This document shows, piece after piece, positions 29,106-36,968 of a DNA stretch of 61,814 nt. The DNA is taken from the NCBI GenBank assembly GCA_030154265.1, contig JASKKH010000009.1, positions 1 through 61,814 on the forward strand, given 5' to 3'. This DNA is from Clostridia bacterium. Lineage in GTDB: Bacteria > Bacillota > DSM-521 > Neomoorellales > Neomoorellaceae. Below the pieces are notes generated by a model. The model was not told where the DNA came from. It searched no databases and saw only the letters and a program-made list of their open reading frames with translations. The translations under genes and the position numbers were made by a program. Each line of letters starts with the position of its first letter. The first letter of the stretch is position 1.

Positions 29106-29972
29106 ATGAGTGATTTATATAAGCTGGGACAATCCCAGCAGGGAGAGATCCAAAACGTTGGTGAAGAAATTAGATTAGATGTACAGCTTTCAGAAGATCC
29201 ATTTCTAAGTACTGGCTCTGTTACAGGTACCATAACCGATCCCAATGGTAATACTGTTCAGGGGGCTCTGGTGAAAATCATGGATAATAACCATAATCCA
29301 TTGTACCATGCGTTAACTGATGTAAATGGTAAATATAATATATCTGCAATAGCTCCAGGCTCTGAATATCATTTTCATGTAGTAAAAGATGGCTATCTTA
29401 TCAGTGAAGAAACAAGCTTTTCTATAGTTGCCGGTCAAACTTTAGAAATAAATTCTATAATAATCCCTGATCCCAATGCAGCATTATCAACTATTGCAGG
29501 TCATGTAACTGACCCTGATGGTAATCCAGTAGAGAACCTAGTAGCCACTCTAGTAAAGATTGAACAAGGTGAAGAAAATCCGGTTGCAGTAACTACTACT
29601 AATGAATATGGTCAGTATGTGTTTGTGAATATTCAAACAGGTGACTATATTATAAGAATAACAGGATTAGGATATAAGGCTGCTGAAGTACAAGTTACGA
29701 TAACTCAACCGGGGTCAATAGTTAAGGTTGAAACAGTAATACAAATATCTCCTGTGGATTCGCAGGGAACCATAAATGGTATTATTTCTGACGAAAATGG
29801 AAATCCAATAGTAGGGGCAGCAGTTATATTATATGAAGTGACCGGAGATCCTGATAATCCAACATTAACTCCAATAAGATATACAAGGACAATAGAGGGT
29901 GGAGTATACCTCTTTGGAGAGGTTCCTCAAGGTAAGTATGTTGTAAAATCAACTAAAGAGCGAACCGCATAA
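29106..29972 (+). CDS. Carboxypeptidase-regulatory-like domain protein, paralogue 1
   Basis: 288 residues, AAAGGAGGT before ATG. Three beta-sandwich repeats of the CarboxypepD_reg/CNA-B type start near residues 38 (GSVTGTITDPNGNTVQGA), 130 (IAGHVTDPDGNPVENL) and 222 (GTINGIISDENGNPIVGA). Each ends in a pattern like G.Y.......G.Y. Ahead of them is a special N-terminus, YKLGQSQQGEIQNVGEEIRL, shared by the next two genes. No signal peptide or membrane anchor is visible, which is odd for such domains. Function unknown; structural or adhesive assembly is a guess. Confidence 0.8.
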   Translation: MSDLYKLGQSQQGEIQNVGEEIRLDVQLSEDPFLSTGSVTGTITDPNGNTVQGALVKIMDNNHNPLYHALTDVNGKYNISAIAPGSEYHFHVVKDGYLISEETSFSIVAGQTLEINSIIIPDPNAALSTIAGHVTDPDGNPVENLVATLVKIEQGEENPVAVTTTNEYGQYVFVNIQTGDYIIRITGLGYKAAEVQVTITQPGSIVKVETVIQISPVDSQGTINGIISDENGNPIVGAAVILYEVTGDPDNPTLTPIRYTRTIEGGVYLFGEVPQGKYVVKSTKERTA

Positions 29973-29986
29973 AGTAGGGAGGGAAT

Positions 29987-30868
29987 ATGATGGCAGAAAT
30001 TAAAGATATGTATAAATTAGGTCAATCGCAAACGGGCTCAATAGCAGAAATAGGACAGGAAATTCGTATAGATTTACAGCTCGAAGACAGTGTTGCAATT
30101 GATACGGGTACAGTTTTTGGTAAAGTATTAGATGGAAATGGAGATCCAATATCCGGGGCAACCATAAAAATAACCGATACAGATTATAATCCGTTATATC
30201 ATGCTTTTACCGATTCTAATGGAGACTATACTATAAATAATGTAGCAGCAGGAAAGCAGTATCTAATATTTGCAGTTAAGAACGAGTACAATTTGACCGC
30301 AGGAACTCAATTTATAATACAGGCAAATCAGCAGATAGAGAGAAACTTTGTAATGACTCCTGACACTAATGCAGCGAACCTGGTAGCCGGTGAAATATTT
30401 AACGAAGCTGGAGAGAAACTCGAAGGAGCTATTGTAAGGTTATATGATAATTACAATGAAGAACCGGTCTTACTGAAAGAAACACATACTAACCAGTTCG
30501 GACAATATGCTTTCTTTGATGTTCCTCAGGGAATGTATCTCATAACCAGTTCGTTGTTGGGTTACAAAACAGCCGAATCATCCTTTGTCTTGTATGATCC
30601 GGAGAAAGTGATAAATATTAACCTGACGATGGTAGAAGACCCCATAAGCAAACAGGGAACAATAAGCGGCATTATAAAGGATAAAGATGGAATACCAATC
30701 GAAGGTGCATATGTTATACTATTCGAAGTAATAACAGATGAACAGGGAAATGAAACATTAAATCCAATAAGAAAAACTGCGACCAACGCCGAAGGATTAT
30801 ATTTATTTGAGCAAGTACCTCAGGGTAATTATAAGATTAAAGCTAATAAACTAAAGAATGCAGTGTAA
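29987..30868 (+). CDS. Carboxypeptidase-regulatory-like domain protein, paralogue 2
   Basis: 293 residues, GGGAGGG before the ATG, 14 bases after paralogue 1. Same plan: N-terminal MYKLGQSQTGSIAEIGQEIR, then three beta-sandwich repeats (GTVFGKVLDGNGDPISGA, VAGEIFNEAGEKLEGA, GTISGIIKDKDGIPIEGA). NPLYHAFTD in repeat 1 is nearly identical to NPLYHALTD in paralogue 1, so the pair arose by tandem duplication. No export signal is visible. Confidence 0.8.
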   Translation: MMAEIKDMYKLGQSQTGSIAEIGQEIRIDLQLEDSVAIDTGTVFGKVLDGNGDPISGATIKITDTDYNPLYHAFTDSNGDYTINNVAAGKQYLIFAVKNEYNLTAGTQFIIQANQQIERNFVMTPDTNAANLVAGEIFNEAGEKLEGAIVRLYDNYNEEPVLLKETHTNQFGQYAFFDVPQGMYLITSSLLGYKTAESSFVLYDPEKVININLTMVEDPISKQGTISGIIKDKDGIPIEGAYVILFEVITDEQGNETLNPIRKTATNAEGLYLFEQVPQGNYKIKANKLKNAV

Positions 30869-30882
30869 AATATTAATTTCAC

Positions 30883-30908
30883 GGGCATATAGAAATATCT
30901 ATATGCCC
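30883..30908 (+). repeat. Hairpin between paralogues 2 and 3
   Basis: GGGCATATAGA (30883-30893) and TCTATATGCCC (30898-30908) form an 11-bp perfect stem with a 4-base loop. No T-run follows, so it may attenuate or protect mRNA, or terminate weakly. Confidence 0.6.
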
Positions 30909-30951
30909 ATTATACTCATAAAAAAATCTATTATCTACGGAGTCATTTTAT

Positions 30952-31449
30952 ATGGATAAGTACGTATCGGGACAATCAAAAATTGGTAGAATTACTGAGG
31001 ATAACCGTGAAGTTAGACTCGATTTACAACTTGAAAATAATATTTACTCCGATAATGTTCTTATATATGGCTATATAACCGATTCATATGAAAAACCTAT
31101 ACAGAATGCCAGTGTGAGTTTTTTTAATCAGAATAATAAAGAAATAGGTTCGATATATAGTTCTGAGGAAGGTTTTTATTCTTACGGTGGAATCAAATTA
31201 AATAGTAAAATAACAGACAAAATTTTTGATATAGATATAAAGCTTAGTAAAAGAGATACAGAAACGAAGATAACCGGTCAAATTCAAGATAATACCGGTA
31301 AACTGATTTCAAATGCTATAGTATTATTATATAGGGTTGAAGAAAATGGAAAAATCATTCCGGTTAAACATACTATAAGTGATAAAGAAGGAAGATACAT
31401 TTTTACAAACATTCCTTATAACAAATATATAGTGAAGGCTAAGCTATAA
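30952..31449 (+). CDS. Carboxypeptidase-regulatory-like domain protein, paralogue 3 (short)
   Basis: 165 residues. The shared N-terminus is present in divergent form (YVSGQSKIGRITEDNREVRL). Only two repeats remain (LIYGYITDSYEKPIQNA, ITGQIQDNTGKLISNA); the central repeat of the longer paralogues is missing, with the join near residue 85 (LNSKITDKIFDIDIKL). It is also more lysine-rich. Separated from paralogue 2 by a hairpin. Confidence 0.75.
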   Translation: MDKYVSGQSKIGRITEDNREVRLDLQLENNIYSDNVLIYGYITDSYEKPIQNASVSFFNQNNKEIGSIYSSEEGFYSYGGIKLNSKITDKIFDIDIKLSKRDTETKITGQIQDNTGKLISNAIVLLYRVEENGKIIPVKHTISDKEGRYIFTNIPYNKYIVKAKL

Positions 31450-31831
31450 TCTACTGAGTCTGTTTGGCAAGTATAAAATACTGTATTCGGCTGCCATCAC
31501 GCTCAAAGATATGCTTTTAGAAATTTGAAATCTCAGTTCGCTAATTAGATCCCTCAAGGTTCCGTTTGGCTTACTTCATCTGGTACAGCCGACAGTGCTT
31601 TCTGTAAACGATAACTTTCACCTTTCATCTAAATTTTTTTCGCCTTTTTTAGTCAGTGAATATCCCGGTATTTTACGCCCAACCCGCTTTTTTGAGGGGG
31701 GTCTCATGACCTTTATTTTCTTTTGTAATGTTGTAATAGCAGGTGGAAGCAGCCAGGCCGTAACATATACAAGTATTTTCTCCAAAACTTCTAGGGGCTA
31801 TATAGTAAACACTACTTGCTATTAGTACACA
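31450..31831. other. Gap without a supported gene
   Basis: No convincing ORF on either strand. The minus strand contains a stretch ending PGYSLTKKGEKNLDE, reminiscent of a winged-helix C-terminus, but without start or domain. I treat it as decayed sequence. Confidence 0.4.
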
Positions 31832-33088
31832 TCATATAAATATCGCTTCATTATCATTTACAATAACAACATTCGCAAATTTATCTATAAAACGTTCAGG
31901 ATACTCTGTATGAATAGGAATAATCCGTTCTGGAGAACAAGACTTTGCTATATTCTGCAAAGTCTTGATACCTGCATGCCCGCTTGTATGTAAATGGATT
32001 ATTTCCATATTCATCTTGGCAGCGTAATTCATCATTCGCTCCAGCCGTTCGGTTTTAAGGTATCCAGACCACATGGAATAGATAATCCCTGCACCTTCTA
32101 AATTGTTGATATGTTGCAAATCAGATAGCATTGTGTCCCGAACCAACATGCAATAATCTTTTCTTTCACCTAGTTCCTTTCGCGAAATCAAGTGCTGACT
32201 AAATTGTTTCATTAGTTCTTTACCATCAGGCTCTTTAAACATTCTCCGGGTTAAATGAAAAGGATAAAATACGCGAACATCTTTAAATGTATACGGGTTT
32301 GGAATCCTTCCTCCAACTTGCGATACTATATTTGCCGTAAAAATGTCCATTACAAAGATGCGTCCGCTGCGCTTGGTTGCCCTGTACATTCCTACAAGGC
32401 GATCAATATTTGCAGAGGATTGAATAACGAATATCGGTCTGTCTTTTCGACTTACCATAAAATCATATGCCTTTTGTTCGATTTGTTCCTCTGTTTCTAT
32501 TACTTCTGTGGTTCTACCCATCATTGTTCCTTCTATGAGTAATGCGTCTATTTCCTTGGGCAATTTTTGTCTAAAAAAATATGTTGATAATTTCTTTTTA
32601 CCATGTTCCCTTATATCACCCGTATAAACAATGCATTTGTTTTCAGCGTAAATTACAAAAGCATAAGCATCAAATGCCGAATGGTCAACAAGATAAGGAA
32701 CAATAGAGAAATCGCCCACCTTTATTTCTTGTCCGCTTACTAAATATCCGGCGGGACTCACACAAGCTTTTGAGCCGGTAAATTGTGCGGTCATATTGAG
32801 AATCTTTGCGGCTTTTTCTCCTATATAAATCGGAACATCAGGATGGACATTGCCGATAAGCCCTACATGGTCGCCATGGTAATGGGAGATAAAGAGTGCA
32901 TCAATTGCTTTTTCCCCACCGTTATAAAGGCCTTTAACCTGAGGCAATTGGGATTTATTCTGAAATTCTGTTTCATCAATGGACGGCAGTTCCTGACCAA
33001 TATCAAGAATAATCCTTGTGTTTTCAGTTGCCAGTTCGATGCAGCTGCCGCCGATTTGATGGGTACCGCGATGAACTATGATTTTCAT
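31832..33088 (-). CDS. RNase J-like metallo-beta-lactamase-fold nuclease
   Basis: 418 residues. Metal motif SHYHGDHVG (about 69-77), later ligands VDHSAFDAYAF (about 133-143) and YTGDIREHG (about 154-162), then a beta-CASP-like insertion (FVIQSSANIDRLVGMYRA) and HTSGHAG / IIPIHTEYPE near the end, matching the beta-CASP branch of RNase J and mRNA-processing enzymes. It is shorter than RNase J (about 550) and lacks its C-terminal domain. It follows the PD-(D/E)XK-like gene by 14 bases, so the two probably act together on nucleic acid. Confidence 0.8.
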   Translation of the reverse strand: MKIIVHRGTHQIGGSCIELATENTRIILDIGQELPSIDETEFQNKSQLPQVKGLYNGGEKAIDALFISHYHGDHVGLIGNVHPDVPIYIGEKAAKILNMTAQFTGSKACVSPAGYLVSGQEIKVGDFSIVPYLVDHSAFDAYAFVIYAENKCIVYTGDIREHGKKKLSTYFFRQKLPKEIDALLIEGTMMGRTTEVIETEEQIEQKAYDFMVSRKDRPIFVIQSSANIDRLVGMYRATKRSGRIFVMDIFTANIVSQVGGRIPNPYTFKDVRVFYPFHLTRRMFKEPDGKELMKQFSQHLISRKELGERKDYCMLVRDTMLSDLQHINNLEGAGIIYSMWSGYLKTERLERMMNYAAKMNMEIIHLHTSGHAGIKTLQNIAKSCSPERIIPIHTEYPERFIDKFANVVIVNDNEAIFI

Positions 33089-33102
33089 ACCTTTTCCCCG
33101 TA

Positions 33103-33960
33103 TTATAGAATAGGTTTAACGTTTTGCTTCCACATGGCAAATCCGGCATTAAAAATTCTGATTTGGGAGGCAAATTCCAATTTTCTTAACTCATTAAGTG
33201 CTTCTTTAAGCAAGGTGCTGTTAGGATTGTAATCAACCAGTACAATTATAAATTCATATTCATTTAGATTTTTAGAAAAATTAAGCGTCTTCAGGGCTTC
33301 CATTCTATTATCATCTTGGTTTAACAACCCTAATTCGACTTTTGTTTTAAACACCTTCTCATATTCTTCTGCAAGTTCTGACGTATGATTTTTTACATAA
33401 TCATAATATCTTTTAATCTGTTCATGAACTTCTTTAATATCATTGTTTAGTGCAAATTTTACTTCTAGGAAAGTGAGCGGAACTGTCTGGCCTTTTTCGC
33501 GATTGTCTCTATCCCAAAAGAAACCTGTTAAATCAAATCTATTCTCTTTACCCGTTTGATACTGACGGTCAATAATAAAATATTCGCTTGCATTTCTTTT
33601 TTCTAAATTATTTGCCCGAATGAGCAATTGTTCATATTCCGCTTCCAATGTTTTTTTACTCTCATTTGCATATCTTATAATATTGTCCTTGATTAACGGT
33701 ATTGCTTTAATGAAACTTTCTGTTGCTGCCTCACAATCCAAATATAAGGGAATATCCAACCCTAAAGTAAATTTTTTTGCTATGGTTACCTTTTTATCAG
33801 CGTCAAGTTTTAACAACGAATTACCCTTATAATAAATATTAATGCTGTCTTCACGTATTTGGAAATCGAGGTCCTTATCTTTCCTCACACGCTGTATCAG
33901 GGCATTTAAATAGCCTTCCTTAAAACACTCATAAAACTTATCACTTAATCCTCTCATCAT
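33103..33960 (-). CDS. Putative PD-(D/E)XK-type nuclease, unknown family
   Basis: 285 residues, strong ribosome site (AAGAGGAG) before ATGATG. Around residues 140-176 the pattern RFDLTGFFW ... PLTFLEVKFA gives D-x(n)-ExK, the core of PD-(D/E)XK nucleases, followed by a helix with conserved-looking HEQIKRYYDYV. The N-terminal 130 residues are helical and not recognised. The start overlaps a TGA of an upstream small frame (33957-33959), suggesting translational coupling. Restriction, repair or defence role is inferred only. Confidence 0.55.
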   Translation of the reverse strand: MMRGLSDKFYECFKEGYLNALIQRVRKDKDLDFQIREDSINIYYKGNSLLKLDADKKVTIAKKFTLGLDIPLYLDCEAATESFIKAIPLIKDNIIRYANESKKTLEAEYEQLLIRANNLEKRNASEYFIIDRQYQTGKENRFDLTGFFWDRDNREKGQTVPLTFLEVKFALNNDIKEVHEQIKRYYDYVKNHTSELAEEYEKVFKTKVELGLLNQDDNRMEALKTLNFSKNLNEYEFIIVLVDYNPNSTLLKEALNELRKLEFASQIRIFNAGFAMWKQNVKPIL

Positions 33961-34185
33961 AATAACTCCTCTTTATTGTGTTTTTTCCTCAATGCGTTTT
34001 TTACTTCCTTTATAAATCTTATATACGCTTTCCTGCAATCACAAGAAGCTCTCACTTTATCTTCCAATAGCCATCCAAGTCTACCCCTCTCCCTCTATTT
34101 CCAGGAGTTTATCTCTTAAAACCTTAAAAGTTTGATTCTCTCTATTCAATTGGAGGTAGCGTCTAACAAATGAATAGTTGGCCAT
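33957..34185 (-). pseudogene. Small coupled ORF, frameshifted, upstream of the nuclease pair
   Basis: ATG at 34185 (AAGGGGGT upstream) opens MANYSFVRRYLQLNRENQ... and stops at TAG 34081-34083 after 34 codons. The next frame carries on without an obvious break (RLGWLLEDKVRASCDCRK... to ...NKEELL) and its TGA overlaps the nuclease start. One indel in the G-rich run near 34085-34092 would join them into a basic protein of about 75 residues. Either a decayed first gene of the operon, a frameshifting gene or a sequence error. Confidence 0.5.
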
Positions 34186-34200
34186 TTGCCCTACCCCCTT

Positions 34201-34326
34201 TCAAAACTTATCAATAATAATTTTAATATCTTTTTTATCTAATCTTGACCACCTTTCCAGTACATCCAGTGTATCTGTTAAAAAGCGTTTCCATAAAATC
34301 CAGAGCGGTTCGTCATAACATAAAGA
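34201..34326 (-). pseudogene. C-terminal fragment of an unknown protein
   Basis: About 40 codons end at TGA 34201-34203 and read LCYDEPLWILWKRFLTDTLD then VLERWSRLDKKDIKIIIDKF. The peptide is protein-like, but there is no start codon and the frame ends at a terminator-like hairpin (34328-34354). It stops 16 bases before the small ORF's ATG, so it may be what is left of the operon's original first gene. Confidence 0.4.
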
Positions 34327-34327
34327 T

Positions 34328-34354
34328 AAACCTGGAGCGAAAAACTCCAGGTTT
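34328..34354 (-). terminator. Hairpin after the oxygen-defence operon
   Basis: AAACCTGGAG (34328-34337) and CTCCAGGTTT (34345-34354) form a 10-bp stem. It lies about 90 bases past the rubrerythrin-like stop; the minus strand continues TATCTTTAT, a weak U-tract. Confidence 0.6.
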
Positions 34355-34443
34355 GTCAGCAATCTAGGGAGAAACCTTAAAATGAGGTTCCACCTTTTTA
34401 CGTAAGTCGTGCTACAAACAAAACCTAAAGAACCTGCCAGCCC

Positions 34444-34941
34444 TTATGAGCCGAAGCTCAGCGGACGAGCCACTGCGGACAATTTCTTAATATGTTTGCG
34501 TTCCTCGTCAATTAGCTTACCAATAACCTCTTTACCGCTTTCATCCGCCCCATTGTAAAATTCCTGAAAAATCATAATGGAATCTTTTTCAAAGCGGAAG
34601 GCAATGGCCAGCGCTTCGCGGATATCCACAATGTCCTTTACTAACTCATCGACATTTTTTTGGTTGAATATGTGGCTGTCAATAACGGCCCTGAGGTAGT
34701 CACCGTATTCCCCCACATAGCTTTCATTGGGAACCACGTCGCGGGTCAACTTTTCCCCTAACTTCTCAAAATCGGCAACGTGCTGTTCTTCTTCCCCAGC
34801 CAGGAAAGCAAAGAGTTCCTTGAATTCCGGGTTATCCACCTTTTGCTTCATAGCCTCATAAAAGGTCTTGCCGGCTTTTTCGATCTCGATGGCCAGGTTA
34901 ATGATTTCTTCACCGCTAAATTTGACAATACTCCAAGCCAT
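34444..34941 (-). CDS. Rubrerythrin-like ferritin-fold diiron protein (no rubredoxin domain)
   Basis: About 165 residues from MAWSIVKFSG (GGGAGG before ATG 34941). Four-helix bundle with diiron ligands: E in LAIEIEKAGKTFYEAM, EExxH in GEEEQHVADFEKLG, later E in FEKDSIMIFQEFY and EERKHIKKL. It lacks the C-terminal rubredoxin domain of classical rubrerythrin. Likely peroxide reductase or iron-handling protein taking electrons from the rubredoxins encoded upstream. Last gene of the operon. Confidence 0.85.
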   Translation of the reverse strand: MAWSIVKFSGEEIINLAIEIEKAGKTFYEAMKQKVDNPEFKELFAFLAGEEEQHVADFEKLGEKLTRDVVPNESYVGEYGDYLRAVIDSHIFNQKNVDELVKDIVDIREALAIAFRFEKDSIMIFQEFYNGADESGKEVIGKLIDEERKHIKKLSAVARPLSFGS

Positions 34942-35033
34942 GCGCAAACCTCCCAAATTTTACATGTTTGAGGGTCCCACTTCTCTGCTTTCAAAGGCCG
35001 GGGCAGGTACCACCCGTCTGCATTAACTCCATA

Positions 35034-36374
35034 CTAATATTTTTTGAAAGTTTTAGCGGGGGCACCGCAGATGGGGCACTTCTCGGGTGCCTGACCCTGA
35101 ACAACATAGCCGCATACCGGGCAAAGGTGAATGGCCTCATCGGAAATGTCATTGCCGTCCGCTACCTGCCGGACAGCTTTTTCATACAGATCTCCATGCA
35201 CTTTTTCTGCCTCATTGGCGAAATTGAAGCTGCGAAGAGCCGCTTTGTGACCATCGGCTTCGGCCTGCTTGATAAACTCAGGGTACATCTGGGTAAACTC
35301 GTAGTGCTCGCCCTGCTGCGCAGCTTTCAGGTTTTCCAACGTATCGCCCACTTGGCCTGCAACCTCCAAGTGTTTCAAAGCGTGAATGGTTTCGGCCTCG
35401 GCAACGGCCCTGAATAGACGGGCAATGTTTTTGAAACCTTCTTTTTCCGCCTTGGCAGCAAAGGCCAAATACTTGCGGTTGGCTTGGGATTCACCGCTAA
35501 AAGCACTCATCAGGTTCTCATTGGTTTTAACTGTCATAGCTAAATCAGACTCCTCCTGTACAAGTTCAAATTGCTCCCGTGGTGCGCCGCACAGGGGGCA
35601 TACCTCCGGTGGCTCCTCGCCTTCGTAGATATAACCACATACTTTGCACATCCAACGCTTTACATCAGGCTTGGAGGTGCCGGCCACCACATTGACATTG
35701 CGCCGATTTTTTCGGTAATAATCGTAGGTCATGGGATCAGCATCCCTGTTTATGCCGCCTTCCACTACTTCGCCCACAAACATAGTGTGAGTCCCCACGT
35801 CCACCGTGGCCTTTTCCTCCACCCGGCATTCCACCCAGGCAATACAGTCTTCAATTATCGGGGCGCCGGTAACCCCGCGGCGATAAGCGATGCCGTCAAA
35901 CTTGTCATGCTCACGGCCCGAGCGGAAGCCAAAGTTTTGTACCATCTTGAAGCCGTCCTTGCTTAGAACGCAAAGCGAGAAAAACCCGGTCTTCTTAATT
36001 AACTCGTTGGTATAGTTTTTATTGTTAATGCCAATGACCACGCGCATAGGCGTACTGGTAATCTGGAAGGCGGTGTTGCATACCTGACCGTTTAATTTGT
36101 CGCCGTCAAAGGAACCCACAATGTACAAGCCGTACGTTATTTTGAACAGCGCCGGTTCAATACGCTTTTTGTCTTCCGGGGTGAGTTCTTTGACAGGCAC
36201 AACTACAACTTCTTCATCCAATTTTTCTTCACCAAAACCATACTCGGGAGGATTCACCGGCACGAACTTTTCCGCCGGGGCGCCGCAACGCGGACAATGC
36301 GCAGGGGGAGTTTCGCCTTCATGCAACCAGCCGCACACCGTGCAACGCCAAAACTTGATATTCTCGATAAACAA
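35034..36374 (-). CDS. Four-module fusion: rubredoxin-flavin reductase-rubredoxin-rubrerythrin
   Basis: 446 residues. Residues 8-42: rubredoxin-like CTVCG...CPRCGAP. About 70-230: FMN-binding flavin reductase domain (TYGLYIVGSFDG, NKNYTNELIKKTGFFSLCVL). About 240-275: second rubredoxin CKVCG...CPLCGAP. About 284-446: rubrerythrin (FSGESQANRKYLAFA, ETIHALKHLE, then a third rubredoxin CPVCG...CPICGAP). The middle equals the high-molecular-weight rubredoxin (Hrb) that feeds flavo-diiron FprA in acetogens; fusing it to rubrerythrin would join both peroxide and oxygen reduction to one electron wire. Start is TTG at 36374. A fusion error is unlikely as the frame is continuous. Confidence 0.9.
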   Translation of the reverse strand: MFIENIKFWRCTVCGWLHEGETPPAHCPRCGAPAEKFVPVNPPEYGFGEEKLDEEVVVVPVKELTPEDKKRIEPALFKITYGLYIVGSFDGDKLNGQVCNTAFQITSTPMRVVIGINNKNYTNELIKKTGFFSLCVLSKDGFKMVQNFGFRSGREHDKFDGIAYRRGVTGAPIIEDCIAWVECRVEEKATVDVGTHTMFVGEVVEGGINRDADPMTYDYYRKNRRNVNVVAGTSKPDVKRWMCKVCGYIYEGEEPPEVCPLCGAPREQFELVQEESDLAMTVKTNENLMSAFSGESQANRKYLAFAAKAEKEGFKNIARLFRAVAEAETIHALKHLEVAGQVGDTLENLKAAQQGEHYEFTQMYPEFIKQAEADGHKAALRSFNFANEAEKVHGDLYEKAVRQVADGNDISDEAIHLCPVCGYVVQGQAPEKCPICGAPAKTFKKY

Positions 36375-36406
36375 TCAACCATCTTCTTTCCTTCGAAATA
36401 TAATAC

Positions 36407-36839
36407 TCAGCAACTTTTCAATTTGGCAAAACGCTCGTCAACGTCTTCCCAGTTAACCAGTTTCCCCCACGCCTCTATGCAGGCAGCCCGCTTGTTTCTG
36501 TATTCCAGATAGTAGGCGTGCTCCCAAACGTCCACGCAAAGCAGAGGTATTACACCCCACTGAGCCAAATCCTGACGTTTTTCAACTTGCAGAATGACCA
36601 TTGGTATACAGAATATGACCACTGCCATGGAAGGCCAGCTCTTTTTCCCAATGCTTGATTAAAGCATAATAACCCTTACCCCGCGCTTCGGCCAACTTGG
36701 CTTCGGCGTTGTTCAAGCCATCCACTCAGGCCTTATGGTGCGCATCGTGGTATAAACCCACCGTTCCCTCGTCATAGCAGGGCTTCAGGGCATTATAGGT
36801 AGAAGGTAAGTAGCAATTCATAGGGTACACCAGATACAT
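36407..36839 (-). pseudogene. sodA: Fe/Mn superoxide dismutase, inactivated
   Basis: Minus strand begins YLPSTYNALKPCYDEGTV then LYHDAHHKA, the SOD N-terminus, and meets TGA where tyrosine is expected. It continues VDGLNNAEAKLAEARGKG and [18 protein letters not shown], then loses the central part and changes frame, ending [20 protein letters not shown] (metal DVWEHAYY) and [12 protein letters not shown]. One nonsense codon plus a deletion/frameshift remove the activity. It lies between fprA and the fusion gene in the same direction, so it was once part of this operon. Confidence 0.9.
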
Positions 36840-36968
36840 CCAAAAATATCTTTCTACGATATTCATATCAACGATCCAGGCCAACGAGATACCGGCTTGT
36901 CTCGGGGTAACCCCGGCAATGCTGCATATTTCCACCCACTGCCTGTTCCCAGGCCTCATGGGGCCCAA

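Noticed and set aside
31595-31825. 76-codon plus-strand ORF
   Set aside because: No ribosome site, no recognisable domain; the gap looks decayed.
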